A stretch of 64,000 nucleotides of DNA. Origin: Bicyclus anynana. Its lineage: Eukaryota; Arthropoda; Insecta; Lepidoptera; Nymphalidae. Both the position numbers and the translations under genes were made by a program. The stretch spans positions 10,319,355 to 10,383,354 of the forward strand of contig NC_069104.1 of the NCBI RefSeq assembly GCF_947172395.1. Reading direction: 5' to 3'. The notes beneath the pieces were generated by a model. The model searched no databases. It was not told the origin of the DNA and saw only the letters and a list, made by a program, of their open reading frames with translations. Position 1 is the stretch's first letter, and every line of letters begins with the position of its first letter. Shown here in pieces: positions 20,284 to 31,882 of the stretch.

Positions 20284-20962
20284 ACGTACGTAAAGTATGA
20301 TCCAGCTGATCGCAAGTAAACGATACGGCTCCGATACGACTTATCAGAAACTGATGAAAGATTTATTAGAATTATTTAATTAATTACATCTCTTCTCTCC
20401 GCGTCGTGTTCCTCATTACTGAGGATCTGGATCCCTATCACATATTCACGACATTTTCCCGCACGATGTCTTGAATTACACCTCTTACTAAACCATATTG
20501 AAAATCATGTACGAGTAGTAAACTAGAAAGCCTACTTCTACTCAACCAATGAATGTTGTCTTTAATTACTTCACCTTAATTTCAATCGACAGGAAATTAT
20601 TAAAAAAAAATTATATTCTGAAGGTTACCGCTACTCAATCTACCCTCAAATCCGCAATTGGCTTCCACAGTGCTTTAGCACTTTCAAGCATTTCACGAGT
20701 TATTGCCCGGAAAGTTATTGGTCATCAAAATCTGCGGCTGGCGAATCATAATAAATTATTATCATTAATTTGTATTGGAGGCACGGGGTTATAATAGCAA
20801 TTTACTAACGTGGATTTTTACTGAAAATTTCTTAGAAGAAATTAAATTCAGTTTTTTTAATCCCACCCTGTAATTGAAACCGATATACCTATCCGAAGAC
20901 ATTTATGCCAGCCATCGAACTAACTTTATTAATTAGTTCTGCTGTCTATATCATCAATATTG
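20284..20962. other. Unassigned DNA beside the LINE
   Basis: No repeat or exon recognised. An 81-codon open frame (20549-20794) has no domain and is probably chance. Confidence 0.4.
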
Positions 20963-21160
20963 TGTTTTTTTAGACTTGCGCTTGACTACAATCATGCCTG
21001 GTGGAAAGCAATGGATCAGGTCTAGGTTGGAGCGCGCTTGTCTAGAAGATGCCTATTCACTCTTGTCTTGAAGTTACATAAATCCTAAGTGTTAAGAAAC
21101 ACAGTAACCGGGCATTCTACATCTTCGCTGTTCTTATTATAAACGTGATTTATATGAAAC
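20963..21160 (-). mobile_element. SINE-like repeat, family C
   Basis: 'cttgactacaatcatgcctgg', 'tctaggttggagcgcgcttgt' and 'ctagaagatgcctattcactc' occur in the same order at 24297-24460. The first block is related to the SINE B 3' block, so C and B may share a 3' domain. The head is lost. Confidence 0.55.
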
Positions 21161-21204
21161 CGTACGTTTCCATATGGTCAGTCAGCCTTATCTCGAGAAG
21201 TAAC

Positions 21205-21292
21205 CAACAATAAGCGTTGGTGTGAATTCAGTGTTTATTTTTTATAGTCGCTACAATAAACGTTGGTGTGAATTTATAGTGATTTTTTTTTA
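21205..21292 (+). repeat. 46-bp direct repeat
   Basis: 'aataagcgttggtgtgaatt' at about 21210 and 'aataaacgttggtgtgaatt' at about 21256, each followed by a T-rich run. A small tandem duplication. Confidence 0.6.
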
Positions 21293-21299
21293 ATTATCG

Positions 21300-21668
21300 A
21301 GCTGCCTCTTTTAACAGAACGAGGAAGTTGTCATTGTTAACATATCGTTGATAACCATATCGCACAATGTAAATAGTATTGAGGCTGAATTATTGAGGCG
21401 AAGCCAAACCAACTTAGGCAAGGCACACACGTGCAACACGGCAAAGGTAATCTAATATTACGTTTTGCTGTACCGACTACAAATGCTGTTTATTTTACCC
21501 GTTCGCATTTTCCTTTTAGCATTTTCGTTGTGGTCCTGTACTTTTGTTGGAAGAGTTGCGAGGTTGGAGATATATGTGGCGTTGAGTTGTGGGCGTATAC
21601 CGACCGATTTTTATGACCTTGTGGTTGACTTAATGTATCGTTTTATTCTTCGTATCGCACTTTTTGAC
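21300..21668. other. Unassigned stretch
   Basis: Open in two overlapping + frames (61 and 92 codons) near 21431-21743, but with no domain; the second runs into a SINE. No exon supported. Confidence 0.35.
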
Positions 21669-21860
21669 TGCTGGGAGGCTTCGGCCGTGGCTAGTTACCA
21701 CCCAACCGACAAAGACGTACCCTTCCGGTACGATGTCGTGTAGAAACCGAAAGGAGTGTGGATTTTATCCTACTCCTAACAAGTTAGCCCTCTTCTATCT
21801 TAGATTGCATTACCATCAGGTGAGATTGTAGTCACGGTCTAACTTGTAAAAAATAAAAAA
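21669..21860 (+). mobile_element. SINE family B, 5'-truncated
   Basis: Starts 'ctgggaggcttcggccgtgg', has the 'gtgtagaaaccgaaaggagtg' body, the 'gtgagattgtagtcacggtct' 3' block and an A-rich tail. Confidence 0.75.
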
Positions 21861-23420
21861 AATCGTTTTTGTCGCGAATGTTGAATTTGTGTTAATTACG
21901 AGTGTTCCTTTAAATTGTAATTGATAGTAAAAATTTGTGGATAGACGTATGAATAAAACAGTCTTTAAAAATAATGTCGGTTTAAAATAATAGTATATTT
22001 GATTACTAATAGTTACCAAGTAACGACTATCAAAACATTGGAAAAGAGAAACCAGTCTTTATTCAAACTCGGGCCCAAATTATACGAACAGTACAGAGCA
22101 GAAAATTGGTTGAAAATGAGGAAAATTAAGGAGGCTAATTTTCAAAGAAATCTATATTTGCCTAATCAGTTAAATTAGTTGTTATGGGTGGACAATAATT
22201 TGTATCCCTTTGATACAAAACTCATGTATTATTAGTGTTAAACTGACAGGAGATAGTTTTAGTAAGGAATTGACACTAACTTGACACATTTAGTCAAAAC
22301 ACGAAAATTTATAATGTCAAGTTTTATAAACACATCACATTATTGAAAATTCGACATAAAATTTGACAGTGACTTTTCATTCATTCTTCAGTCAGTCTTT
22401 GATATTGACAGTCCGCTTTGGCAAAGACAACTGACAATCAGTGAAATACGTACGAATCAAAGAAGATACAAAAATCACTATGATCGGTGTAAAAATAATG
22501 AAATCAACTTTTTTCCCTGTTGGCTAATATTATTTCGGCTAAGATTCTAATGGAGTATACAAGATTTTTTGAAATTTTTTTATTTCTCGGAAATCGTTTT
22601 TGTAAATCGTTCTGTAGGTAGTATGTCAAATTTAATTCAGTAAAATTACATGCAAATGAGGTTTAAAATACGCTTCAGATTATTATCGGCCAGCGCAATA
22701 CCGTGCCGTTTGCAAGCACTGCAAAGAGTTTCTTTGTTATAAAGCAGTTGGCTTTTTCACTTAACGACATCACATCTTGTCAACTTCGTTAGTAGAAGGA
22801 AATCTTTTCTACCCTCCTATACCACCATACCATATATATTATAATCTATCTTTCAACCTTATTATACCTGTGAGCTTAAAAGCTCTGTATATCTCTTACC
22901 ACAGAAAAGCCTTGACAATGAAGTCAAAAAACATATAATTTTGGGAAATATTCTCCGTCTGCAAGAGCCCTGTTTTATAGAGAATACACCCGTCCGTAGC
23001 AAATTTCAAATTAAGGATAATCGACAAATGAATAGGTACTCGAAATAATGATTGAAGTTACGCATATGGAAAGGACGTGTACAGCCAACAAATTAATTAA
23101 TAAATTATTATCACACAACAACAACCCCTATGTTATTTACAATAGCGATTAAATTACCGTCAACAAAATGATTGTCGCATTTCGGTGGTTATACGTAAGT
23201 TTATAGGTGGACGATCAAGAATTTTGGGGTTGAGGTATATTGAAGCGTAGTTCATTAATTTTATGCCCCTGATCAGAAAATGGGGTAAACTCCTGTATGT
23301 GGCACACACAAAATTAATTTTGTATTCTGGGTATAATGATGTTATATCAGCTATATATGTATATAGCTTCAAGCTTAGACAAAGCATACAATAATTTGGA
23401 CACGATATACCTAAAAGTGA
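21861..23420. other. AT-rich intergenic DNA
   Basis: About 1.5 kb without an exon or a full repeat. The 22240-22430 part is rich in 'ttgacagt/gacagt' words (tttgacagtgactt, ttgacagtccgc), as in some lepidopteran DNA transposons, but no ends can be defined. Confidence 0.4.
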
Positions 23421-23688
23421 GAGCCATGGATATGATCTCTAGCTCCGATTCCGGAGGGTGTGGGTTCGAATACGGTCCGGGGAATGCACCTCCAACTTTT
23501 CAGTTGTGTGCATTTTAAGAAATTAAACATCACGTATCTCAGACGGTAAAGAAAAAACATCGTGAGGAAACCTGCATAGCAGAGACTTTTCTTAATTATT
23601 TGCGTGTGTGAAGTTTGCCAATCCGCAATGAGCCAGCGTGGTGGACTACTAGCCTTGAGCTCAGCAGTGAGCCAAATATGAGTTGTTA
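23421..23688 (+). mobile_element. SINE family A, head partly deleted
   Basis: 'gagcc' joins directly to 'atggatatgatctct', losing about 13 bp of the box A region. The box B, body and 3' parts are intact (gggtgtgggttcgaatacgg; aacatcgtgaggaaacctgc). The tail is short. Confidence 0.8.
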
Positions 23689-24296
23689 CATACAAGTATC
23701 TACTCTTTATTTTAAAAACATGTTTAAAACAATAAAAGTGAACGTTAAAAATATTCTTTTGTAAAATTAGTTTGAAATTTTTTTACTATGATAATTTATT
23801 GAACAATTCATCGTCTATTAAAAGTAGGTACTAAGCAGGATATGCCTATAAAGAAGCTGCCTTTTTGCTATCAATCTAAGTTTTAGGTATTTAACGTAGA
23901 GCTTGTTCATTCGTATACGTAGAGATTGAAAAACAACAATGTTGCCTAATAATTCGTACTCCTCAGGGGATTAATTTGCCATAAAAACCTCTAATCTAAA
24001 ATGATAAGAACTAGGGTCCTACCCATACTAATACTAAAACTAGTGATAATGTTTACTAGGTATATTTGATATTTTCAAAAAGTTAAGTAAACAAACTATG
24101 TAGCTTACTTCTACAGTTTACCTTTAACGGAAACTTGAGCGTGACAGACTATGTATATTATTATTGCAGGTGGAAAAGTGGTACGGTTAGATAAAAAAGT
24201 GTTTAAATTTCTATTATGTTTAGATTTACATTGGTAATATTTTTTTATAATTATGTCTACTAGCCGATTCTTGTATAGTTACTTTTTTGTGATACA
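23689..24296. other. AT-rich DNA, nothing recognised
   Basis: No open frame of note and no repeat copy found. Confidence 0.4.
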
Positions 24297-24460
24297 TGCT
24301 AGCGCTAGACTACAAAATCCCTGATGGTAAACGATTACAGCCATTGCTAGAACGAACTTGTCTAGAAGATGACTATTAATTTTTTCCATATCTATTCCAT
24401 TACTTGTAGGAAAAACGAAGTTTGCAATATTAATGCTGAAAAACACTAATGTGTTATGTA
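24297..24460 (-). mobile_element. SINE-like repeat, family C, decayed
   Basis: 'gctagactacaaaatccctga', 'aacgaacttgtctagaagatg' and 'actattaattttttcc' follow the order of the copy at 20963-21160. Confidence 0.5.
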
Positions 24461-25024
24461 TTTTTCAATTTAGAAACAGTATTTGTTAGGACTCAGAGAC
24501 AAACGTTGGCCCAAAAAATGTATTTACTTACCTAAATTTTTATTTGAATCAACCTTTACCTTATGTTTAATTATCCGATTTTTACTACTTTTTTTACTAC
24601 TTAGTTATTAATTTCTTATTAATTTATGAGAAATTGAGGTAGTTTCCAAGTTTTAAAGCTGTTTAGCTTATTACGAATTTTTTAATTCTATAGCTTTTTA
24701 TTTTACTGGCGCTGCTTAAGTATGTTTATGTTTAGTTCTATGGTACAGGTACATTGATTTTTTATTATTATTTATTAATAGAGAAACATATAAACACGCA
24801 CAGAATTGTATTAATCATATAGATTTTTACTTTTACACTTTTGTTGCTGACGGTACTCTTGTTATGAATACTATATGTTATTTCATGGAGAGTCTTACGG
24901 CTGCTTTAACAGGTGTTTTGTTTCTAAGCACGCTTGTGTTTTGTTGAAAGTTATACTTAAGTATTATAAACAAAGGCAGAGCGTAACGCTTAGTAGCAAG
25001 GAAAATACCTACATTTATTTTATA
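24461..25024. other. AT-rich DNA, nothing recognised
   Basis: No repeat copy or exon found. The 72-codon frame at 24875-25093 runs into the Helitron and is chance. Confidence 0.4.
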
Positions 25025-25398
25025 CTAGCGGATGACCGCGTGGAATTTAGGTTTTCACAAATCCCTCGGGAACCATGGATTTTTCCGGGATAAAAAGTAG
25101 CCTATGTGTTAATCCAGGCTATACTATATCTCAATACCAAATTTCAACTAATTCGGTCCAGTAGTCGAGGCGTGAAAGAGTAACAAACATTCATATCATC
25201 AAAACCATCAGTTTTCGCAAATCTCGGGAAACCATGATTTTTTCGGGATAAAAATTATAAGTAAGCCTATGTGTTAATTCAGAGTAAAATTCATTTCCAT
25301 TCCAAATTTCAGCCAAATCGGTTCAGTAGTTGCGGCGTTAAAGAGTAACAAACATCTAAACGTCCATACAAACTTTCGCGTTTATAATATTAGTAGGA
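25025..25398 (-). mobile_element. Non-autonomous Helitron, family H2, with duplicated body
   Basis: The minus-strand start is TCCTACTAATATTATAAACGC and the end CTAG. The body occurs twice in tandem: 'gggaaccatggatttttccgg' / 'gggaaaccatgattttttcgg', 'gcctatgtgttaatccagg' / 'gcctatgtgttaattcaga', 'agagtaacaaacat' twice. The repeat unit is about 160 bp. Confidence 0.75.
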
Positions 25399-25429
25399 TA
25401 CGATATTTCTATATTATTAATCACTAAGG

Positions 25430-25540
25430 CGTACGAGGTCAATTGACCTCGTACGTCTAATGACTTCGATATTTACGAGGTCAATAGGCCTCGTACCTCA
25501 CCACTCCAAGTTTTAGTATGAGGTCAAAAAACCCCGTACC
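25430..25540. repeat. Cluster of 'tacgaggtcaa' palindromes
   Basis: A perfect 26-bp palindrome built on CGTACGAGGTCAA lies at 25430-25455. An imperfect one (tacgaggtcaataggcctcgta) is at 25473-25494, and a third half-related copy (tatgaggtcaaaaaaccccgta) at about 25518-25540. Spacing is about 42-45 bp. Confidence 0.8.
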
Positions 25541-25559
25541 GCAGCAGAGGAAAGTACAG

Positions 25560-26918
25560 AAAAATCAGTGCCGCAGCGAAACTAAGTCCGGCAACTTAAC
25601 GTGTATCAAATTCAAGTTTTACTAAACATACTAATTTTCTAATCTTATTTTTTATTCTTGTAAATTTTCTTATCTAATCTGACAACGTACATCCTAACAT
25701 CTACCTGGTTTGATGGTAGAAGATGGCTATAGGAACTCCAAAACTTAGAAAAATTAACTCATCGATCTATTGTTTAAAAATAGTAAAATACCATTTCCAT
25801 CGTCTATATTTAACTTGTATGTAGGTAAATATAAAATACCTACTTTTCTTCTAATGCTTTTATAACTTCACATGTAATATATTGTAAAATTGCACATATT
25901 AAACAATATAGTAGTAGATATATTTATTAATAAAAATAATTACGTGTATGATAAAGATTTTATATAATATCGAAATAATAAAAAATATCACTATAATATA
26001 TAGATAATATAAAAACTCTTCTGTTTCATATTTGATTTTTGTGCCTTGTTTTTATACACACAATATTAGAAATATTGTTGAATTGTATGTATGTACAATT
26101 CATTCGAATTATGAAAATATTGCCTTAACTCTGCCGCGATATTCCATATGCTGATTGTTGAGTGTTGATATATAAATTGGTCAGACCAAATGAACTATCA
26201 GGTAAATAAATTGTCATTATATAATATATACTTGATATATACTATATATTTACTATATATATACTTAATTGAGTTAAAAAACAATGACCAATATATGCTA
26301 CAATATTCCTTACAGCTTATAGAGCATAACAAATGGAACAAAGTCAGGTCAAAACAAATAAATTGTCAGCATTGTATTGGTTGAAATAAAAATAATGGTT
26401 AGGAGTCATTATTTTCATAACACGAATAAATTATAGTTATTTATTAATATAATTAAAAATGGTGTTTAAAATTATTATTAAATAAATTACATATCGGTGC
26501 TTTTGTTGACCGTACGTCGGTTATAGTATATTGATAAAATAATTATAAATGTACAATATTGTGATAATATAAGAAAATGTTTTTTAATAAAATATTTACA
26601 AACTATGAATGAGTTTTTTCTCTTTTATCTCTTAGAATAATTAAGACGATCTTTCCTTATTTCTTTTCCTTGTATTTCGTTTCGAAATCCTTTGAAGGCT
26701 TTGCAAGACAATTGGGGGATCTACCGTAATATCTAAATACATATTTATGGGAACAGAATTTCCATAACATCCATATTTTAACATACAAAATATATAGAGA
26801 TTGAAGCAATGTTAAGACGAAAATACTGCGTAAATCTAGGGATATTTTTTTGTACATCTAGTGGATAACCACAGAGCAAAAAGCACTTATGTTGCGTTTC
26901 TTAAATCCGTTTAGATAA
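25560..26918. other. AT-rich intergenic DNA
   Basis: About 1.36 kb, very AT-rich, with many TATATA tracts near 26210-26270. Open frames of 64-66 codons lack domains. No repeat copy recognised. Confidence 0.4.
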
Positions 26919-27322
26919 CTATGGGCCTCATAAGAAAGCTCAGAGTCACACACCGGGCGATTGAACGAGCTATGCTGGGAGTATCTTTGCGTGATCTAAT
27001 CAGAAATGAGGAGATCCGCAGATTAACCAAAGTCACCGACATAGGTCAACGAGTCGCGAAGCCGATGGCAGGGTATGAGAGAGGCACATATTTCGAAGAG
27101 CCGATGGACGTTGGCGTCTCAAGAGGCTGGAATGGCGAACCCGCACTAGAAAGTACTGCGCTGTTCTACCCCCATCAGGTTGACTGACGACGTAAAGCGA
27201 GTCGCAGGAATTCGCTGGATGCAGGCGGCTCAGGATCGTGACAGTTGGAAGTCTCTACAAAAAGCCTATGTCCAGCAGTGGACGTCCATCGGCTGATACG
27301 ACGATGATGATGATGACCTAGT
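26919..27322 (+). mobile_element. RTE-clade LINE 3' end with GAT tail
   Basis: The frame at 26921 reads 'RKLRVTHRAIERAMLGVSLR' then 'IRNEEIRRLTKVTDIGQRVAK', the conserved C-terminal region of lepidopteran RTE-type polyproteins. It shifts frame after the 'GRWG-like' part. The 3' UTR words 'ggatgcaggcggctcagg' and 'cagtggacgtccatcggctg' precede a GATGATGATGAT tail. It is 5'-truncated and non-functional. Confidence 0.8.
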
Positions 27323-27437
27323 GGATACATTATGGTGATGAACTACCTGATAATAACTAGAAATAATCGCAAAAATATGCCCTACAATACTTTTTCTTGT
27401 ACCCGTCAACCAGAGGCTTAGCTTTTCGTCCTAGTAA

Positions 27438-27535
27438 AAAATCAAATCAAAAATCAAAAGTCAAAATTCATTTATTTCAAATAGGCTTAGTTTACGTGCT
27501 CTTTCGAAACGTCAGGTAATAATATTCAACTTAAG
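27438..27535 (-). mobile_element. 3' tail fragment of the Jockey/CR1-like LINE
   Basis: 'caaaattcatttatttcaaat', 'aggcttagtttacgtgc' and 'tttcgaaacgtcag' match the 3' UTR at 18843-18900. A (TCAAAA)-like tail lies at 27440-27465. Confidence 0.7.
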
Positions 27536-27539
27536 ATAA

Positions 27540-28721
27540 ATAATTTTATTAACAACTTAATACTCTTCAGACCAAAACCAAAGACACAGTTAGGCTCAAT
27601 GATATATTATACTAGAGATGAGGCTCTAGCGCATCAAAACTGGCAGACAAATGTGGAAAATTGACTTAATTTCATTTAGTCGCGTAATAAACAATGAACG
27701 TTATTTAAACAAGCAATACCTAAATATCGTCTACAATGTCATATTGTGTGTTCAGGAAGTAAAAAAATTATATGTAGGTACATGAATATATAATGGAAAT
27801 AAAGACAAAACTGTGCATGTGTGCGCTCAGCGGTGTAGCTAAATTCGGATCACTTTTTGCAGTGATTTTATAGGGACGTAACCTATCTATAGCTTAGGAC
27901 TACTTGGTGGATTACTATATTATTTATGGTGATTGTACTTATACAAGACGAGCATTTATTACTTATAATCTATATTGTTTGATAAATTTAAAATCAACTT
28001 TTATATCCTCTTAAGTTGCTACAAGTTACAACGAATCACCAACTGCAGAATTTATCAACAAAAATGCTCTCAGCGATACTAAGGTCAACTTTCAGGCTAA
28101 TGGGTTTAATAAAAACTTGCAAAAAGCGTTAACTCCTCTCCAGAGGGCAGTCGAGTTGAACGAATTTATGAAGGAATATTTTCAAACGTTTCATTACACG
28201 ATCCCCAGATCGTCCGATGCTGTTTCGTTTTGTTAATAAACTTTTAATTTCTTTCGTTGCATTTCTTCGCAGTCTTCCGTTGTTTTCTGGTGCTTTTGTT
28301 TCTGTCGTTTTCATAAGCGAATGCAGTTTTGAAATTGCTTTTCGCGATACTGTAATGGGAATGAGTGATTATTATTTTTCTATGAAATGAAATGGGAAAG
28401 TTTATTCTTATTTTTTTAACGGATTCTTGATTAACGGATACTTTGTGGACGCTCATTACGAATTATGAATATCAAATGTATTGCTATTCTTCACAAAATA
28501 AGCTAAAAACCAAAAAAAAAAGATATCATTTCAAAATTCACTGTGTGGGCACAATTTACATGCCCACAACTTTAAAAAACTTGTCAATTTGGGATACGTA
28601 ATTCATGTAAGCACTTAAATAAAATCATTCAATAAACAATGCTAGTATATACTTTAACTTTATTTTGCAAATATATCATCGTAAATGTTTTGATATTACA
28701 TAAATTGTTTGATGGAATGAT
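27540..28721. other. AT-rich intergenic DNA
   Basis: No exon or repeat copy recognised. Two overlapping minus-strand frames (28129-28456) of 61 and 70 codons are lysine- and arginine-rich without a domain. Confidence 0.35.
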
Positions 28722-28800
28722 GCAAGGTTTCTCAAAGTGGGGTACGCGAACCCCTAGGAGTTCGCTATTCGACGGCAGGGGGTTCGCGACTTACGTAACA
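28722..28800. mobile_element. hAT-like transposon end (fragment)
   Basis: 'caaggtttctcaaagtgggg' followed by 'cgcgaacccctaggagttcg' and 'cagggggttcgcga' is the familiar form of many animal hAT termini ('ggttctcaaagtggggtnc'). The opposite terminus and the 8-bp target duplication were not found, so this is one end or a solo fragment. Confidence 0.45.
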
Positions 28801-29324
28801 ACGTGGAGCCGAAACTTCGAGAAATCATTCAATGATGAATTGAATGATTCAAAATAATAACAATATCATATTAATTCAAATTAATCATTAAATTTATCAT
28901 AATACTTATGAATTATGTAAAAAATAATACAATAATAAGATTTTTTTTAAGTCAACTTGACTTTGACTTTATAGTAGGTTCTTTTATAATGGTTTCTTCG
29001 AACGTAGCCGTAAGTTTTTCCTAACCTTGGTTTCAAAATGGCTTTAGCAGCGTGTCAAATATCACGTTTCTCGTCAAAAACACAAAATTGAACCCATTAT
29101 AAAGGTACGAGTTAAAATATTTCCCATCAAATATCCTGAAAACAGAATGAAAACAGAAAATTAATTGCCGATCAAGGAAAACTCGGCTCCAACAAAAAAC
29201 GATTGAATTGAAAAACGGATTGTTTAGAAAAGTACTTCAAAACAATTGGACCGATTTTCAGGTCAATTATTTACGAAATTGATTTTACGAAACTTGATTA
29301 ACTAGAATCTGATTCCTACAAACT
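28801..29324. other. AT-rich DNA, nothing recognised
   Basis: No exon or repeat copy found. Confidence 0.4.
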
Positions 29325-29647
29325 TCATCATCATCATCATTATCAGCACATATTTGGCTCACTGCTGAGCTCGAGTCTCCTCTCAGAATGAGAGGGGTTA
29401 GGCCAATAGTCCACCACGCTGTCCCAATGTGGATCGGCAGACTTCACATACGCAGATAATTAAGAAAATTCTCTGGTATGCAGGTTTCCTCACGATGTTT
29501 ACCGTCTGAGACACGTGATATTTAATATTTAATTTCTTAATATGCATACAACTGAAAAGTTGGAGTTGCATGCTTCGGACCAGATTCGAACCCACACCCT
29601 CCGGAATCGGAGGCAGAGGTTGTATCCACTAGGCTATCACGACTCTC
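29325..29647 (-). mobile_element. SINE family A, full length
   Basis: A (CAT)n tail at 29325-29340, then 'ctgctgagctcgagtctcctc', 'gaggggttaggccaatagtc', the body, box B 'cagattcgaacccacaccc' and the head 'ggctatcacgactctc'. About 323 bp. Confidence 0.85.
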
Positions 29648-29759
29648 ACCTACAAACTTAGTATTATATATTTAGATCATTCTAGTAACTTATTAGTAAT
29701 ACAATTTCTAAATATGTAATTGTAATGTTATTTCTAATCTGAACTTATTATTATATTTT

Positions 29760-30077
29760 GACGGCCTCCGTGGCGCAGTGGTATGTGCGGTGGATTTACA
29801 AAACGGAGGTCCTGGGTTCGATCCCCGGCTGGGCAGATTGAGATTTTCTTAATTGGTCCAGGTCTAGCTTCGGCCGTGGCTAGTTACCACCCTACCGGCA
29901 AAGACGTACCGCCAAGCGATTTAGCGTTCCCGGTATGATATCGTGTAGAAACCGAAAGGAGTGTGGATTTTCATCCTCTTTCTAACAAGTTAGCCCGTTT
30001 CCATCTTAGACTGCATCATCACTTACCATCAGGTGAGATTGTAGTCAAGGGCTAACTTGTAAAGAATAAAAAAAAAA
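29760..30077 (+). mobile_element. SINE family B, full-length reference copy
   Basis: The clearest copy in the window. The head 'cggcctccgtggcgcagtgg' (box A type) is followed by 'ctgggttcgatccccgg' (box B), the body 'ggccgtggctagttacca' and 'gtagaaaccgaaaggagtg', the 3' block 'ggtgagattgtagtcaaggg', 'taacttgtaaagaataa' and an A9 tail. 318 bp. Confidence 0.88.
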
Positions 30078-30119
30078 TGTTTTAAAAACTTATTACTTAC
30101 AATTTTAGTTTTTTTTTAA

Positions 30120-30284
30120 AGTGATCAAAAGGCAATGCGGGTCGCGCCTTAGGGACCGAGCGCGTACCAATACTATACCTTACACGACCTAAACATATTC
30201 CGGACACTCCGCGGTGTGGCCGATACCAAATGTCACGTAAATTCAATTCTAATAAAGATATTCTATTCTATTCTATTCTAAATT
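30120..30284 (+). mobile_element. LINE 3' end with TATTC tail
   Basis: The GC-richer segment 'gggtcgcgccttagggacc' ... 'cggacactccgcggtgtgg' leads to 'aataaagatattctattct', that is an AATAAA followed by (TATTC)n. This is the shape of a non-LTR retrotransposon 3' end. The clade is not resolved. Confidence 0.5.
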
Positions 30285-30639
30285 TGCAGGTTAGACCACA
30301 GAACAGACAACGCTAAAAGCTAATGCTTTTAGCAATAGAATAGGTAGGGGCGTGGCCCGCGTACACCCGGGTGTGCGGAACATCGCAAGCGTGTCCGCGC
30401 ATATACTAGCAGTCTTGTTTTGTTCTGTGACAAAAGGAATAAATAATATTCAACTCTAAAGTAAGGGTGACATATTTCATTTTTCACTAAATATTAAACA
30501 GTCATTTAGGCCACGCCCTTGGGTACGCTGGTTTCAATACTAATACAATAATTGACACTTTATAAATCTAGTTACCTCTTATATCTGTGGGTTAGACAGT
30601 GCACTCGCCGCCATTTTATTTGCCGGTCTCCTGGACCGC
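30285..30639. other. Unassigned, GC-variable
   Basis: A GC-rich patch (30345-30400, 'cgtggcccgcgtacacccgg') lies in AT-rich DNA. 'taggggcgtggcc' near 30346 is echoed in inverse by 'ggccacgcccttg' near 30510. No element can be defined. Confidence 0.35.
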
Positions 30640-30770
30640 TGTGTAGCGCATGCATTCGGAGGTTCTGTGTGCTGATATCCTGGCCATGGGCCTCCAGATT
30701 TGACGAGACACGGACGGGCTGATACAATATGGACCACTGGTTTTTAGTGGGTATTTTCGCATATTTAGAA
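30640..30770 (+). mobile_element. tRNA-related SINE, family D, decayed
   Basis: 'tggaccgctgtgtagcgcatg', 'ggaggttctgtgtgctgat' and 'cctggccatgggcc' correspond in order to the minus-strand copy at 32280-32464. Confidence 0.45.
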
Positions 30771-31077
30771 GTTGTAGTCAGCTTAGTTAATATTTTCTAA
30801 ATTGTCTTGTCTTCTAAACGGTCTTGTCTGGTGCTAGTTAATGGCAAAGGCGAACCGCAAATTCTTGTCTTTGAAGTAAAGCCGAAAATTAATTAACACC
30901 TTGCTCTCGTCGCCTTTTGCAGAATAGTTGCCGTGTTCATTAATATGCGATCAATGTAGTATAGTAACAAATGCGGTATGCTGCTAGTTACTAAATAATA
31001 TGTATGTGCTAACCCTTAGACAGTACCTACATTAGCATAGGTTGCTTGATTCTTGAGACGAAACAAGTGAAATAGCA

Positions 31078-31395
31078 CACTAATATTATGGAGGCGAAAG
31101 TTTGTGTGTAAGTATGTTTCTTCCTCCATTACGCTGCGGGTACTGAAGCGATTTGGCTGAAATTTTTTTTTTTTTTTTTTTTTTTATTCTTCACAAGTTA
31201 GCCCTTGACTACAATCTCACCTGATGGTAAGTGATGATACAGTCTAAGATGGAAGCGGACTAACTTGGAATCTGGAATGGAAATAGATTTAGAACTCTGG
31301 AATAACACATTTTCATTCCGAAGAAATTCGTGGTTCCTTTGGATTTGTGAAAAACTGAATTCCACGCGGACGGGCGTCTTAGTAGTATAATACCG
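31078..31395 (+). mobile_element. Helitron H2 interrupted by a SINE B fragment
   Basis: It begins 'acactaatattatggaggcg' and continues 'aagtttgtgtgtaagtatg', 'actgaagcgatttggctgaa'. It is broken at 31168-31269 by a SINE B, resumes 'ggaatggaaatagattta' and ends near 'cacgcggacgggcgtctta'. The uninterrupted relative at 61445-61672 shows the original join. Confidence 0.7.
31168..31269 (-). mobile_element. SINE family B fragment inside Helitron
   Basis: A T20-class tract (the SINE A-tail), 'ttagcccttgactacaatctc', 'gtaagtgatgatacagtctaag', ending 'gcggactaactt'. Only the last 100 bp of the SINE was inserted. Confidence 0.75.
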
Positions 31396-31430
31396 AATGT
31401 AAAAATTAATATTGAATAATCACATCCCAC

Positions 31431-31882
31431 TAGTAAGTATTATAAAAGCGAAAATTTCATCCCGGAAAAACGGGGTGTGGCGTAAATAATGGATAACCCT
31501 GTACCTGCCGAAGATAATCATAATGGGCTATACGAATATAGATTTTTTTTATTAATTTAAGTTTTTAGTCTTGAGAAAAATGGCTTAATTCAAAAAATGT
31601 TTTTTTTTTTCCTTGTTTTTCAAAAAATGGGTACTTTCACTTGCTAATTTTTCTACAGTTACCACAAATTTTAGAATTTTTGCATTCTGTTTTTTTTTTT
31701 TATAATACAGCTAAGAATTTATATAAATGCCATTCATCAAGATATATCGAAAACAGCTTGACGTACAAACTTGAAATTTGGCAGGGAGTTAGTTCACAGG
31801 TAGGTCCACTAAGAATGCAGTTTGCGAGAGGGCCGGATTAAGGAGATCTAAGGGCGGACGAAGTCGCGGGCGTCCGTCAGTA
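31431..31882 (+). mobile_element. Helitron-like element, family H5
   Basis: It ends 'gggcggacgaagtcgcggg' and 'cgtccgtcag|t', the Helitron 3' end form with CTAG mutated to TCAG. It contains 'ggccggattaaggagatctaa', shared with the end of 53201-53545. The 5' end (actagtaagtattataaaag) is altered. Confidence 0.5.

Noticed and set aside
26921..27187. 88-codon frame as a host gene
   Set aside because: The text (RKLRVTHRAIERAMLGVSLR) is the conserved C-terminal part of RTE LINEs and is followed by the RTE tail; it is a dead mobile-element piece.
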